The position numbers and the translations under genes are program-made. Below are positions 41,035 to 49,525 of a stretch of DNA of 64,000 nucleotides, in pieces. The notes below the pieces were generated by a model that was not told the DNA's origin, did no database searches, and saw only the letters and a list, made by a program, of their open reading frames with translations. The DNA is taken from NCBI RefSeq assembly GCF_023501975.1, contig NZ_JAMFLH010000008.1:1-64000 (forward strand), in the 5' to 3' direction. Position 1 is the stretch's first letter, and every line of letters begins with the position of its first letter. Source of the stretch: Altererythrobacter sp. KTW20L. Its GTDB lineage: Bacteria > Pseudomonadota > Alphaproteobacteria > Sphingomonadales > Sphingomonadaceae.

Positions 41035-41070
41035 GGCGGGAACAGCGGGGCGGGAACAGCGAGGCGGGGA
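41035..41070. repeat. 14-base tandem repeat before bamA
   Basis: GGCGGGAACAGCG at 41035-41047 and 41049-41061, then a partial GGCGGGGA at 41063-41070. It lies 165 bases before bamA. GGAAC inside each unit resembles a -35 of extracytoplasmic sigma factors, but no matching -10 is seen. Confidence 0.5.
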
Positions 41071-41234
41071 AAATGATGGCTTCACCGGCGCCAAATGCGG
41101 CCTGATCGCTTGATCGAACAGGCCGCATCGGGCAAGGGGCGCCTTTCACCTTGCGGATGGTCACAATTACCGACTCCCCTTGCGGAGTCTCTTCGCTGCA
41201 AGGACGCAAGCGCAATGTCGTTGGGAATGGACGG

Positions 41235-43937
41235 ATGATGAGCTTTATGGCGCAACACGCGCACGGCAAGACAGCTTCGAAATTCGCCGTGGCCCTGTTG
41301 GGCTGCACCGTGCTTGCCGGACTGCCTGTTGCTGCGTTGGCACAGGAACCGGCCGTGCAGCAGACTCCGGCACCGGCCGCGCCCGCCGAGCAGGGCGAGG
41401 TGATCCGCTCGATCACCGTGGTCGGATCGCAGCGGCTGGAGCCCGAAACGATCCGCAGCTATATCCAGTTGCGCGAAGGCCAAGTCTATACCGCTGCCCG
41501 CGCCGACCAGGCGCTGATCGACCTTGCGGCGACCGAGCTGTTTGCCGATTACCGCATTACCCACAGCAGCGGCAACGTAACCATCACGGTCGAGGAAAAC
41601 CCGATCATCAACCGCGTCCTGCTGGAAGGCAACCGGCGCATCAAGGACGACAAGCTGCGCGAGGAAATCAACCTCTCGCCGCGCCAGATCTTCACCCGCA
41701 GCCGCGTGCGGGCAGACGTCGCCCGCATTATCGAGCTGTACAAGCGCCAGGGCCGCTATGCCGCCACGGTCGAACCGCAGATGGTCATGCTCGACCAGAA
41801 CCGCGTGGACGTGATTTTCGAGATTACCGAAGGTCCCAAGTCCAAGGTCCGCCAGATCAACATCATCGGCAACGAGGCGTTCTCGGACGGCCGGCTGAGG
41901 GGCGAGATGGTCACCAAGGAATCGGGCCTGCTGAAGATCTTCAGCTCCAACACCAGCTACGATCCCGACCGTCTGCAGTATGACCAGCAGCTGCTGCGCC
42001 AGTTCTACCTGACCGAAGGCTATGCCGATTTCCGCGTCGTGTCCGCCGTGGCCGAACTCACGCCCGACAAGCGCGATTTCATCATCACCTATGTGCTGGA
42101 AGAAGGCGAACGCTACCGCTTCGGCAATGTCGAGGTGGTCAGCCAGCTGCGCGATTTCGACAGTGACCGCCTGACCCAGTCGATCCGCATCCAGGAAGGG
42201 GACTGGTACAACGCGGAGCTGGTCGATAACACGATCGAGCAGTTGACCGACACGGCCGGCACCTTCGGATATGCCTTCGCCCAGGTGCGCCCGCAGTTCG
42301 TGCCGAACCGCGAAAATCGCACGATGGACGTGCGTTTTACCCTGAGCGATGCGCCGCGCGTCTATGTCGAGTCCATCGAGATCAACGGCAATACGATCAC
42401 CCAGGACAAGGTGGTGCGCCGTGAATTCCGCCTGGTGGAAGGCGATGCCTTCAGCTCGCTCCAGGTGGCCCGGACTACGGCCCGGATCAACTCGCTGGGT
42501 TACTTCCAGGAAAACTTCGAGGTCGAGCAGGTCGAGGGCAGCGCGCCCGATCGTATCGTGCTCCAGGCCAACCTGCAGGAGCGCCCGACCGGCGAACTGA
42601 CCCTGTCGGCCGGCTTCTCCAGCCTTGAAAGCTTCATTTTCCAGGGATCGATCCGGCAGAACAACTTCCGCGGGCGCGGCCAGTCGGTCGGCCTGTCGCT
42701 GAACTACTCACGCTATTCGCGCTCGGGTTCGATCAGCTTTACCGAACCCTACCTGTTCGATCGCAACATCTCGGCCGGCGTGGATATCTACCGGCAGGAT
42801 TACAACAACGGCTTCTTCAACAGGCAGAGTGCGACCTACGAACAGTCCACCACGGGTATTGCCTTCCGTGCCGGTGTGCCGCTGACGGAATATCTGTCGC
42901 TGATCGGGCGCTATACGCTCAACATCGAAGACGTGACGATCGACGAGAACCAGTTCTTCGCCGATTTCGACGGTGACGGGGTGCGTCAGTGCGAACCGCT
43001 GCTGGCCGGACGCTACCTGTGCGATGCCATCGGCAACCGGGTGAATTCGATCCTTGGCCTGTCGCTGGTCCACGATACGCTCAACAACCGCCGCCGCCCG
43101 ACGAGCGGTTCGGTGCTTAGCGCCAGCGTCGATTTTGCCGGGCTGGGCGGCAGCACGCGCTATCTGCGGGCCCGGCTCAACGGTTCGAAGTTCTTCGATC
43201 TGGGGAGCAATTTCATTTTCTCGCTCCGGGCCGAGGGCGGCGCGATCAGTGGCATTGGCGACGAAGTGCGCCTGACCGACCGCTTCCAGCTGGGTGAGCC
43301 CGATATCCGCGGGTTCGACATCCGCGGCATCGGGCCGCGGGTTATTCGGCGCCTTTACGAAAGGGATGCCGATGGTGTTCAAGTCCTGCTTCCGATCGAC
43401 GACGAGCGTAATCCCAATGACGCACTGGGCGGCCGCTTCTACTACTTCGGCCGGGCAGAGCTGGAAATCCCGCTCGGTTCGGGTGCGCGCGAGATGGGCC
43501 TTCGTCCTTCGCTCTTCGCCGATATCGGTTCGGTCTGGGGCGTCCGCCGTCCGCAATTGATCAACAGCCCGCTGCCCGATGGCCTGTTCGTGCCGCAGCT
43601 GAACGGCGAAGGGCAGCAGTTGTATAGCCAGCTGAACGACTCAACGTTAACGGGCACTCCTCCGACCTGTACCGGCACGGTTGTCCAGGTAACCAATCCG
43701 GTCAATCCCAATCCCGGATGTCTGGAAAGCGCGACCAACAACCCGCTAGGACTGCGGCTTCAGCCGTTCGTCGAGGAATTTTACGGCAACACCCCCAAGC
43801 CGCGTTTGACGGTGGGTGTTGGCGTCAACTGGAACTCGCCGTTCGGCCCGTTCCGCATCGATCTCGCCTATGACGTGCTCAGCCAGCCGGGCGATGAAAC
43901 AAAGACCTTGTCCTTCAACGTAGGAACCTCTTTCTGA
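41235..43937 (+). CDS. bamA: Outer-membrane protein assembly factor BamA
   Basis: 900 residues from the ATG at 41235 (an open frame reaches 41151, but the signal peptide starts here). A signal peptide ends ALAQE near 36, then five POTRA domains (about 45-400; ITVVGSQRLEPETIR is POTRA1). The beta-barrel from about 450 has the VRGF-type lid motif IRGFDIRGIGPRVI. It inserts beta-barrel proteins, possibly including the FapF-like channel. Its stop overlaps the next start by one base. Confidence 0.98.
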   Translation: MMSFMAQHAHGKTASKFAVALLGCTVLAGLPVAALAQEPAVQQTPAPAAPAEQGEVIRSITVVGSQRLEPETIRSYIQLREGQVYTAARADQALIDLAATELFADYRITHSSGNVTITVEENPIINRVLLEGNRRIKDDKLREEINLSPRQIFTRSRVRADVARIIELYKRQGRYAATVEPQMVMLDQNRVDVIFEITEGPKSKVRQINIIGNEAFSDGRLRGEMVTKESGLLKIFSSNTSYDPDRLQYDQQLLRQFYLTEGYADFRVVSAVAELTPDKRDFIITYVLEEGERYRFGNVEVVSQLRDFDSDRLTQSIRIQEGDWYNAELVDNTIEQLTDTAGTFGYAFAQVRPQFVPNRENRTMDVRFTLSDAPRVYVESIEINGNTITQDKVVRREFRLVEGDAFSSLQVARTTARINSLGYFQENFEVEQVEGSAPDRIVLQANLQERPTGELTLSAGFSSLESFIFQGSIRQNNFRGRGQSVGLSLNYSRYSRSGSISFTEPYLFDRNISAGVDIYRQDYNNGFFNRQSATYEQSTTGIAFRAGVPLTEYLSLIGRYTLNIEDVTIDENQFFADFDGDGVRQCEPLLAGRYLCDAIGNRVNSILGLSLVHDTLNNRRRPTSGSVLSASVDFAGLGGSTRYLRARLNGSKFFDLGSNFIFSLRAEGGAISGIGDEVRLTDRFQLGEPDIRGFDIRGIGPRVIRRLYERDADGVQVLLPIDDERNPNDALGGRFYYFGRAELEIPLGSGAREMGLRPSLFADIGSVWGVRRPQLINSPLPDGLFVPQLNGEGQQLYSQLNDSTLTGTPPTCTGTVVQVTNPVNPNPGCLESATNNPLGLRLQPFVEEFYGNTPKPRLTVGVGVNWNSPFGPFRIDLAYDVLSQPGDETKTLSFNVGTSF

Positions 43938-44617
43938 TGATCAAATACTTCATCAAGCCGGCCCTTGCGGCCGCTATCATCCCCGCGCTCGCCATTGCCG
44001 TTCCGGCAGCGGCGCAGGTCAACGGCATGGCCGTGACCGAGCCTGCCGTGGCCGTGGCCAGCAGCCAGGCCCTGCAGACCGGCTTCCAGCAGATCGCCAC
44101 CACCTATGCTGCACAGATCACCCAGCGCGACCAGCTGAGCGCCCAGCGCAACCAGCTGCTGCAGACGCTGGACACCAACAATGATGGCCAGGTTGACGAA
44201 GCCGAGCAGGCCGTCCTGACCCCTGACAATCCCACCGTGGTGCAGATCAACACGCTGGACGACCAGATCAACGCTGCCCAGGCGCCGATTCAACTGGCCC
44301 AGGCCTATGTCGTCAGCCAGGTTGGCCAGCAGTATGGCGCGGCCGTGCAGCAGGTCATTACCGATCGTTCGATCCAGGTGATGCTGTCGCCCGAAGCCGT
44401 CGTCTTTGCCACTGACGGCATGGATGTGACGCAGTTCGTGGTCACCGCGCTCAATGCCCGCGTGCCTTCGGTCACGGTTACTCCGCCGGCCGGCTGGCAG
44501 CCCAACCAGGCGATCGTGAACCTCTACCAGCAGGTCCAGCAGGTCTTCGCCATTGCCCGCCAGCAGCAGGCTGCCGGTGCAAACGGCGCGGCGGCTCCGG
44601 CGACCGAGGGGCGGTAA
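43937..44617 (+). CDS. OmpH/Skp-family periplasmic chaperone with an EF-hand-like loop
   Basis: The 226-residue protein has a signal peptide (ending AAAQV near 27). The helical tentacle regions (about 45-110 and 140-226) are Gln-rich, with many AQ/QQ pairs. Between them, [12 protein letters not shown] (about 76-87) is a complete 12-residue EF-hand loop (D, N, D, G, V and E in the right places). Skp normally has no such loop. It is longer than typical Skp (about 160). Position between bamA and fabZ supports the assignment. Confidence 0.85.
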   Translation: MIKYFIKPALAAAIIPALAIAVPAAAQVNGMAVTEPAVAVASSQALQTGFQQIATTYAAQITQRDQLSAQRNQLLQTLDTNNDGQVDEAEQAVLTPDNPTVVQINTLDDQINAAQAPIQLAQAYVVSQVGQQYGAAVQQVITDRSIQVMLSPEAVVFATDGMDVTQFVVTALNARVPSVTVTPPAGWQPNQAIVNLYQQVQQVFAIARQQQAAGANGAAAPATEGR

Positions 44618-45081
44618 TGGGAGCTGAGGCCGACAAGCCTTACGATATCGCGCGTATCCTGAAGGCCCTGCCGCATCGCTATCCGATGCTGCTGGTAGAC
44701 CGGGTGGCCGAACTGAAAGTGGGCGAGGAGATCACCGCGATCAAGGCGGTGACCTTCAACGAACAGTTCTTCCAGGGCCACTTTCCCGGCCGCCCGATCA
44801 TGCCCGGCGTCCTCCAGATCGAGGCGCTGGCACAGGCTGCCGGCATCCTCGCGGTGGAGACGCTGGAACTGGCGGGTTCGGGCAAGCTGGTCTATTTCAT
44901 GGCCATCGACAACGCCAAGTTCCGCAGCCCGGTGGAACCCGGCGTGCTGCTGGAACTGAAAGCCGGCTTCCTCCAGCAGCGCAGCCGCGTCTGCAAGTTC
45001 TGGGGCAAGGCCAGTGTGGATGGCAAGGTGACCTGCGAAGTCGAATTCACCGCCATGATCGCGGACGCGCCTGCGTCCTGA
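44617..45081 (+). CDS. fabZ: 3-hydroxyacyl-ACP dehydratase FabZ
   Basis: The 154-residue hot-dog-fold protein has [14 protein letters not shown] (catalytic His) and [20 protein letters not shown] (catalytic Glu). It dehydrates 3-hydroxyacyl-ACP in fatty acid synthesis. It shares one base with the preceding stop (TAATG). An inverted repeat follows at 45085-45106. Confidence 0.98.
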   Translation: MGAEADKPYDIARILKALPHRYPMLLVDRVAELKVGEEITAIKAVTFNEQFFQGHFPGRPIMPGVLQIEALAQAAGILAVETLELAGSGKLVYFMAIDNAKFRSPVEPGVLLELKAGFLQQRSRVCKFWGKASVDGKVTCEVEFTAMIADAPAS

Positions 45082-45084
45082 TTG

Positions 45085-45106
45085 CGAAGCCGCATCCGCG
45101 GCTTCG
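45085..45106 (+). terminator. Hairpin after fabZ
   Basis: CGAAGCCGC (45085-45093), ATCC, GCGGCTTCG (45098-45106): a perfect 9-base stem right after the fabZ stop, without a T-run. Confidence 0.55.
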
Positions 45107-45193
45107 TCCTCGGTGCTGATCCTCCGCTACGCTGCGGGCACCTGCGGGCGGGCGGTCGCCCTTTGGGACCCCGCGGGTCCGGGACGGGCTTCT

Positions 45194-45215
45194 CCCCTCC
45201 CGCTTGCGGGAGGGG
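45194..45215. repeat. Palindromic intergenic repeat, copy C
   Basis: CCCCTCCCGC-TT-GCGGGAGGGG is a perfect palindrome of the same C/G-rich type as those around uppS. Confidence 0.65.
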
Positions 45216-45336
45216 CCGGGGGTGGGCCTGTTTCAGTCTTGTCATTGTCGTCTCGTGACGCTAAGCGCCGCGCTTTCCGAATTCACACCCATCTGCAGGC
45301 CGGTCGGTACCGGCCACATGCAAAAGGAATACTGCC

Positions 45337-45564
45337 ATGAAGGCCGATACGCATCCCGATTACCACATGATCACGGTCAAGATGACCGATGGCACCGTGT
45401 TCCAGACCCGCACCACCTGGGGCAAGGAAGGTGACACGATGAACCTGGAAATCGATCCGACCAGCCACCCGGCCTGGACCGGCGGCCCGCAGCGCCTGCA
45501 GGATGGCGGTCGCGTGGCCCAATTCAACAAGCGTTTCGGCGGGCTCAGCCTCAAGAAGTCGTAA
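45337..45564 (+). CDS. rpmE: 50S ribosomal protein L31, cysteine-free form
   Basis: The 75-residue protein has [19 protein letters not shown], then [20 protein letters not shown] and FNKRFGGLS. It contains no cysteine, so it is the zinc-free variant usual in alphaproteobacteria. Monocistronic, followed by a terminator. Confidence 0.97.
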   Translation: MKADTHPDYHMITVKMTDGTVFQTRTTWGKEGDTMNLEIDPTSHPAWTGGPQRLQDGGRVAQFNKRFGGLSLKKS

Positions 45565-45586
45565 GACTTCGCGCCAACGGCAACAG

Positions 45587-45616
45587 ACAAGGGCGGTCCT
45601 GCGGGGCCGCCCTTTT
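45587..45616. terminator. Terminator of rpmE and the convergent GFA gene
   Basis: AAGGGCGG (45589-45596) pairs with CCGCCCTT, followed by TTCG. It lies between convergent genes. Confidence 0.75.
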
Positions 45617-45627
45617 CGTTTGAGGCC

Positions 45628-46068
45628 TTACCAGCCGTCCCTGGCCCACTTGCCATCGGGCGAGGGCGCGAATTTCAGAGTGCCTGCCAGGCTCCGGACG
45701 CCATCGTTGTCGAGGCTGTGGTGTTGCCCGTCATTGACCGGCATTTCGGCAAAGTCCTCATACACCGCTACGCCATCAATGGTCGCCGCACTAATTGCAT
45801 AAAGATGCGGGTCTGATCGCGCCTGGTGGAAGCAGTGGATGCCGCAGTTGGAACAGAACCAATGCTGCGCCACCCCGGTGTTGAAGCGATAGGCCTTCAG
45901 CACGTCCTCGCCCGCAGTGATCGTCAGGGCGGCCAGCGGCACATAGACCATCGCCGCGCCCTTCTTCGCGCAGATCGAGCAGTTGCACCGCGAGGGCTTC
46001 AGCTCATCCGGCAGGTCGACCGCGAACCGCACCTGGCCACAGTGGCAGCCACCTTCACCCACGGTCAT
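45628..46068 (-). CDS. GFA-family protein (CENP-V/GFA zinc fold)
   Basis: 146 residues from the ATG at 46068, which overlaps the upstream oxygenase stop (ATGA). Zinc ligands are GGCHCGQVRF, SRCNCSICAKKG and FCSNCGIHCF, the complete CxC...CxxC...CxxC pattern of glutathione-dependent formaldehyde-activating-like proteins. A formaldehyde role is not proven for most family members. It is translationally coupled to the 2OG-Fe(II) oxygenase. Confidence 0.9.
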   Translation of the reverse strand: MTVGEGGCHCGQVRFAVDLPDELKPSRCNCSICAKKGAAMVYVPLAALTITAGEDVLKAYRFNTGVAQHWFCSNCGIHCFHQARSDPHLYAISAATIDGVAVYEDFAEMPVNDGQHHSLDNDGVRSLAGTLKFAPSPDGKWARDGW

Positions 46069-46697
46069 CCCCATTCCCTCTCGCGATACCACTTGGTCAG
46101 CACATATTTCATGCCCGACCGCACCTTCATCCCGTGGTGGAGGGTGTTCGGGTTGCACCGGCCATCGGGGCGGCGGTTGTTCCAGCACACCAGCTTGCCC
46201 ACTTCCGGCTGGAACGTCTTGCCCAGCACCTTGAACCGCGTGCCGCCACCTGCGGCCACTTCGTTGAGATAGACCATGAAGGTCCAGGTGCGATTGCCCG
46301 ATACGGAACAGAAGCGCGGGTAATCGACGCCATCGGGTTCGAAATAGTCGGTGTGCGCCTTGAATTCCTGCCCCACGGCATAGCGCTGGCCCTGTAGTGG
46401 CTCGCCATGCGCGGGGTCGATGTGGTTCAGTGCGAACAGCTTCGCCTCCAGTTCCTGCACTGCGGGTTCTGTCGGATCGAGATCGCAGGTCTCGCTGGTG
46501 CGGAAGGCATAGTCGCCGTTCATGTTGGCCAGTTTGGACGGGCGGCGATCCTTTTCCACCAATGTCACCAGTTCGGCGGCGAGGGCGGGGGAGAGGAAGC
46601 GGGGGAAATCGAACAGTTCCAGCCGCTCGCTCGGCACGCGGCGCAGGCCGGGGGTGGCCAGGAGGATGTCGGCGGAGGTTTCACCCGGATTCGGCAT
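46065..46697 (-). CDS. 2OG-Fe(II) oxygenase, prolyl 4-hydroxylase-type
   Basis: About 210 residues from the ATG at 46697; the open frame reaches 46769 and no ribosome-binding site decides. The jelly-roll has HTDYFEPDG (iron ligands His and Asp), later NTLHHGMKV (third His) and KYVLTKWYRER (basic 2-oxoglutarate contact). RTSETCDLD is typical of bacterial P4H-like enzymes. The substrate is unknown, and the oxygenase may hydroxylate peptidyl proline. It is in operon with the GFA protein. Confidence 0.85.
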   Translation of the reverse strand: MPNPGETSADILLATPGLRRVPSERLELFDFPRFLSPALAAELVTLVEKDRRPSKLANMNGDYAFRTSETCDLDPTEPAVQELEAKLFALNHIDPAHGEPLQGQRYAVGQEFKAHTDYFEPDGVDYPRFCSVSGNRTWTFMVYLNEVAAGGGTRFKVLGKTFQPEVGKLVCWNNRRPDGRCNPNTLHHGMKVRSGMKYVLTKWYREREWG

Positions 46698-46888
46698 AGG
46701 TGTGTGATAGCCCCGCACGCTCTGCCGACAAGCGCGAAAGATTGTTGCGCGGGCGCCGATGCCACGCACTTTTCACTTTGCAAGCCGCCTGCCTTGTGCA
46801 ACAGGCAGCCGCCCGTGCGGCAAGGGGGTTGACCCCCGGCCCGAGCGGCCTATCAGCCGCGCATCTTGGCATGCGTGCCTGGGACATG

Positions 46889-46965
46889 GCGATCGTAGCT
46901 CAGTTGGTTAGAGCGCCGGTTTGTGGTACCGGAGGTCGCGGGTTCAAACCCCGTCGATCGCCCCA
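46889..46965 (+). tRNA. tRNA-His (anticodon GTG)
   Basis: A complete cloverleaf. Acceptor GCGATCG (46889-46895) pairs with CGATCGC (46955-46961), the D-arm carries AGCTCAGTTGGTTAGAGC, the anticodon stem-loop is CCGGTTTGTGGTACCGG with GTG, and the T-arm contains GGTTCAAACC. CCA is encoded (46963-46965). A G precedes the acceptor (46888) and the discriminator base is C (46962), so the classical G(-1):C73 identity pair of tRNA-His is encoded. Confidence 0.97.
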
Positions 46966-47030
46966 TTTCCCAGCATTTCCTGCCCGAACCGAAACCACGA
47001 ACGGGCCACACCCTCAAACGAACTGGCACG

Positions 47031-48095
47031 ATGACCGCATTCTGGACCAGCGCCGATTGGGACGAGCACGAGCGTGTCGAGCTGGTGCACGATCGCGCCA
47101 GCGGCCTGACCGCGATCATCGCCCTCCATTCCACCCACCTTGGCCCCGGCGCGGGCGGCACGCGGTTCTGGCACTATGCCGACCCGGCCGCCGCGATGAA
47201 GGATGCCCTGCGCCTGTCGCGCGGGATGAGTTACAAGAACGCCATGGCCGGCCTGCCGATGGGCGGGGGCAAGGCGGTGGTCCTGCTCGACCAGGATCGC
47301 ACCCGCACGCCCGCCATGCTGGCCGCTTTCGGCGATGCGATCGAGGCATTCGGCGGGCGCTATGTGACGGCAGAGGATGTTGGCGCGAGCGAGGCCGATA
47401 TGGTCGCCATCGCCGCGCGCACGGCGCACGTTTGCGGCTTGCCCGCCAGCGAAGGCTCGGCAGGCGGTGATCCCGGGCCGTTTACCGCGCGCGGCATCTA
47501 CCTCGGCATCAAGGCTGCCGTGGCGCACCGGCTGGGCCGCGACAGCGTGGAAGGCGTCCATGTGGCCGTGCAGGGCTGCGGCAGCGTGGGCGGCGGCGTG
47601 GCGCGCCTGCTTGCGGCAGAGGGCGCGCGGCTGACGTTGGCCGATATCGATGCCGCCCGGGCAGAGGCACTGGCGGCAGAACTGGGCGCAACGGCGGTCG
47701 ACGCCTCGGCGATCATGGAAGTTCCCTGCGACGTGTTTAGTCCCAATGCGCTCGGCGCGATCCTCGATGCGCAGAGCGTGGCGCGGCTAGCCTGCAGCAT
47801 CGTGGCGGGCGGGGCGAACAACCAGATCGCTACGTCGGCCGATGGTGTTGCGCTGGCCAAGCGCGGGATCCTCTATGCGCCGGACTATGTCATCAACGCC
47901 GGCGGGATCATCAATGTCAGCCTGGAATATCTCGCGCGGCAAAAGGGCGTGCCGGGTGACCTGGCCGAAGTCGAACGGATGATCGGCGGCATCCCTGACC
48001 GGCTGCTGGCCGTGTGGCGCGAATGCGAGGCGACCCGCCTCGGCGCGGACCGGGTGGCAGACCGCATGGCGCAGGTGCTGATCGGGCGCGGCTGA
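47031..48095 (+). CDS. Leu/Phe/Val dehydrogenase (Glu/Leu/Phe/Val family)
   Basis: 354 residues from the ATG at 47031. KNAMAGLPMGGGKAVVLLD contains the catalytic Lys of this family, and VHVAVQGCGSVGGGVARLL is the dinucleotide-binding loop. The length fits leucine dehydrogenases (about 350-365) rather than glutamate dehydrogenases (over 410). It deaminates branched-chain or aromatic amino acids to keto acids with NAD. The exact specificity cannot be read. It follows the tRNA gene directly. Confidence 0.92.
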   Translation: MTAFWTSADWDEHERVELVHDRASGLTAIIALHSTHLGPGAGGTRFWHYADPAAAMKDALRLSRGMSYKNAMAGLPMGGGKAVVLLDQDRTRTPAMLAAFGDAIEAFGGRYVTAEDVGASEADMVAIAARTAHVCGLPASEGSAGGDPGPFTARGIYLGIKAAVAHRLGRDSVEGVHVAVQGCGSVGGGVARLLAAEGARLTLADIDAARAEALAAELGATAVDASAIMEVPCDVFSPNALGAILDAQSVARLACSIVAGGANNQIATSADGVALAKRGILYAPDYVINAGGIINVSLEYLARQKGVPGDLAEVERMIGGIPDRLLAVWRECEATRLGADRVADRMAQVLIGRG

Positions 48096-48190
48096 TACAT
48101 TTGGGAATGCCGATTTTCTCCGACTTTGCTTGAGGTTCGGGTGCAGGAATGCCAAAGGGACAAACGCAATTTGCCCCCCAGAATGGTATC

Positions 48191-48922
48191 ATGCACGGTT
48201 TCGCCAATCCCGCCCGCTTCCTCAGGATTGCCACATGGCTGACCCCGCTGCTGCTGGTGTCGGGGCTGGTGCTGGGCATGGGCGCGCTCGGCTGGGCCTG
48301 GTTTAACTATCCGCCAGACCGGCTGATGGGGGATTCGGTAAAGATCCTGCCGCTTCACGTGGCCACCGCATGGCTCGGCATGGGGGGCTGGATGTCCATC
48401 GCCATTGCCAGCCTGGTCGAACTGGTATGGCGCCATCCCTTGGCCGCCATCGCCGCGCGGGCCTCTGCCGTGCCCGGTGCAGTGTTCACCTTCGTGTGCC
48501 TTGCCACCGGCTCGATCTGGGGCCGTCCGACATGGGGTACATGGTGGGTATGGGACGGGCGGCTGACCTCCATGCTGGTGCTGCTGTTCCTTTATTTCGG
48601 CTATATCGCCCTCTCCGGAGCCTTGGCGCGGGAAGGCGCGAGCACCCGCATCGCCGCGATCTTCGGACTGGTCGGTGCAATCAACATCCCGATCATCAAC
48701 CGCAGCGTGGTGTGGTGGAATTCGCTGCACCAGCCACCTTCCATCACCATGGGCAATTCGGCGATCGACCCGGCCTTCCTCTATCCGCTGCTGATCTGCA
48801 CGCTCGGCTTCTCCCTGCTGTTCGGCGGGGTGGTGTTGGCGCGGATGCGCACCATATTGGCAGAAGTGCAGGCCGAAGCGCGATTGCGCCGCAAGGCAAT
48901 GCAGGCGGCAGAGGGGTTCTAG
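48191..48922 (+). CDS. ccmC: Haem exporter protein CcmC
   Basis: 243 residues from the ATG at 48191, where homologues start (MHGFANPARFL); an ATG at 48149 would add 14 residues. Six membrane segments. The WWD-type haem-handling motif is IWGRPTWGTWWVWDGRLTSM, and conserved histidines are in LPLHVATA and NSLHQPPS. It passes haem to CcmE at the periplasmic side. First gene of the ccm block. Confidence 0.96.
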   Translation: MHGFANPARFLRIATWLTPLLLVSGLVLGMGALGWAWFNYPPDRLMGDSVKILPLHVATAWLGMGGWMSIAIASLVELVWRHPLAAIAARASAVPGAVFTFVCLATGSIWGRPTWGTWWVWDGRLTSMLVLLFLYFGYIALSGALAREGASTRIAAIFGLVGAINIPIINRSVVWWNSLHQPPSITMGNSAIDPAFLYPLLICTLGFSLLFGGVVLARMRTILAEVQAEARLRRKAMQAAEGF

Positions 48923-48926
48923 GCCG

Positions 48927-49067
48927 ATGCGCGAGACGTTCGACATGATGCTGTTCGTCAACGCGGCCTATGCCGTGGGCATTGCCAGCACCCTGGCGAT
49001 GGTGGCGTGGAGCTGGATCGCCATGCGCCGCGCCGAGCGGCGCCGAGAGGAGACACGCAGCCAATGA
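48927..49067 (+). CDS. ccmD: Haem exporter protein CcmD
   Basis: The 46-residue protein (MRETFDMMLFVNAAYAVGIA, then membrane segment and RRAERRREETRSQ) has one transmembrane helix with a basic cytoplasmic tail. It lies between ccmC and ccmE, is 4 bases after ccmC, and overlaps ccmE by 4 bases (ATGA). CcmD stabilises the CcmABC-CcmE complex. Confidence 0.9.
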   Translation: MRETFDMMLFVNAAYAVGIASTLAMVAWSWIAMRRAERRREETRSQ

Positions 49068-49525
49068 CCACAGGTATCAAGCCCAAGCACCAGCGGCTGG
49101 TGCTGCTGGTGATCGCGCTGGTCGCGCTGCTGGGCGCTGGCCTTCTGGCGGCATGGGCGCTGCGCAACCAGGCGAACTATTTCTATCTGCCGCAGGAAAT
49201 CGTGGCCGATGCGCCCGCGCCGGACGAAGCCGTGCGCCTGGGTGGCATGGTGGAGACAGGATCGATCCGCACCGATGCCGATGGCATCACCGTGCACTTC
49301 ATCGTCGGTGACGGAGCTGCGCGCGTCCCGGTGAGGTTTACCGGCATCGTCCCTGCGCTGTTCGTGGAAGATTCGGGCGTGGTGGCGGAAGGCAGCATGG
49401 GCACAGACGGCACCTTCATCGCCTCCAACCTCCTCGCCAAGCATGACGAGAACTACATGCCAAGCGAGCTCGAAGGCATGAGCCGCGAGGAAGTGCGCGA
49501 GCAGGTAGAGGCGACGGTGCTATGA
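49064..49525 (+). CDS. ccmE: Cytochrome c maturation protein CcmE (haem chaperone)
   Basis: 153 residues with one N-terminal membrane anchor, an OB-fold, and the haem-binding His in LAKHDENYMPSE. KPKHQRL at the start is typical. It overlaps both ccmD and ccmF by 4 bases. It binds haem covalently and hands it to CcmF/H. Confidence 0.97.
   Translation: MTTGIKPKHQRLVLLVIALVALLGAGLLAAWALRNQANYFYLPQEIVADAPAPDEAVRLGGMVETGSIRTDADGITVHFIVGDGAARVPVRFTGIVPALFVEDSGVVAEGSMGTDGTFIASNLLAKHDENYMPSELEGMSREEVREQVEATVL

Noticed and set aside
48927-49067. Gap between ccmC and ccmE as non-coding
   Set aside because: It encodes a 46-residue CcmD with a membrane helix and correct overlaps, so it is listed as a gene.
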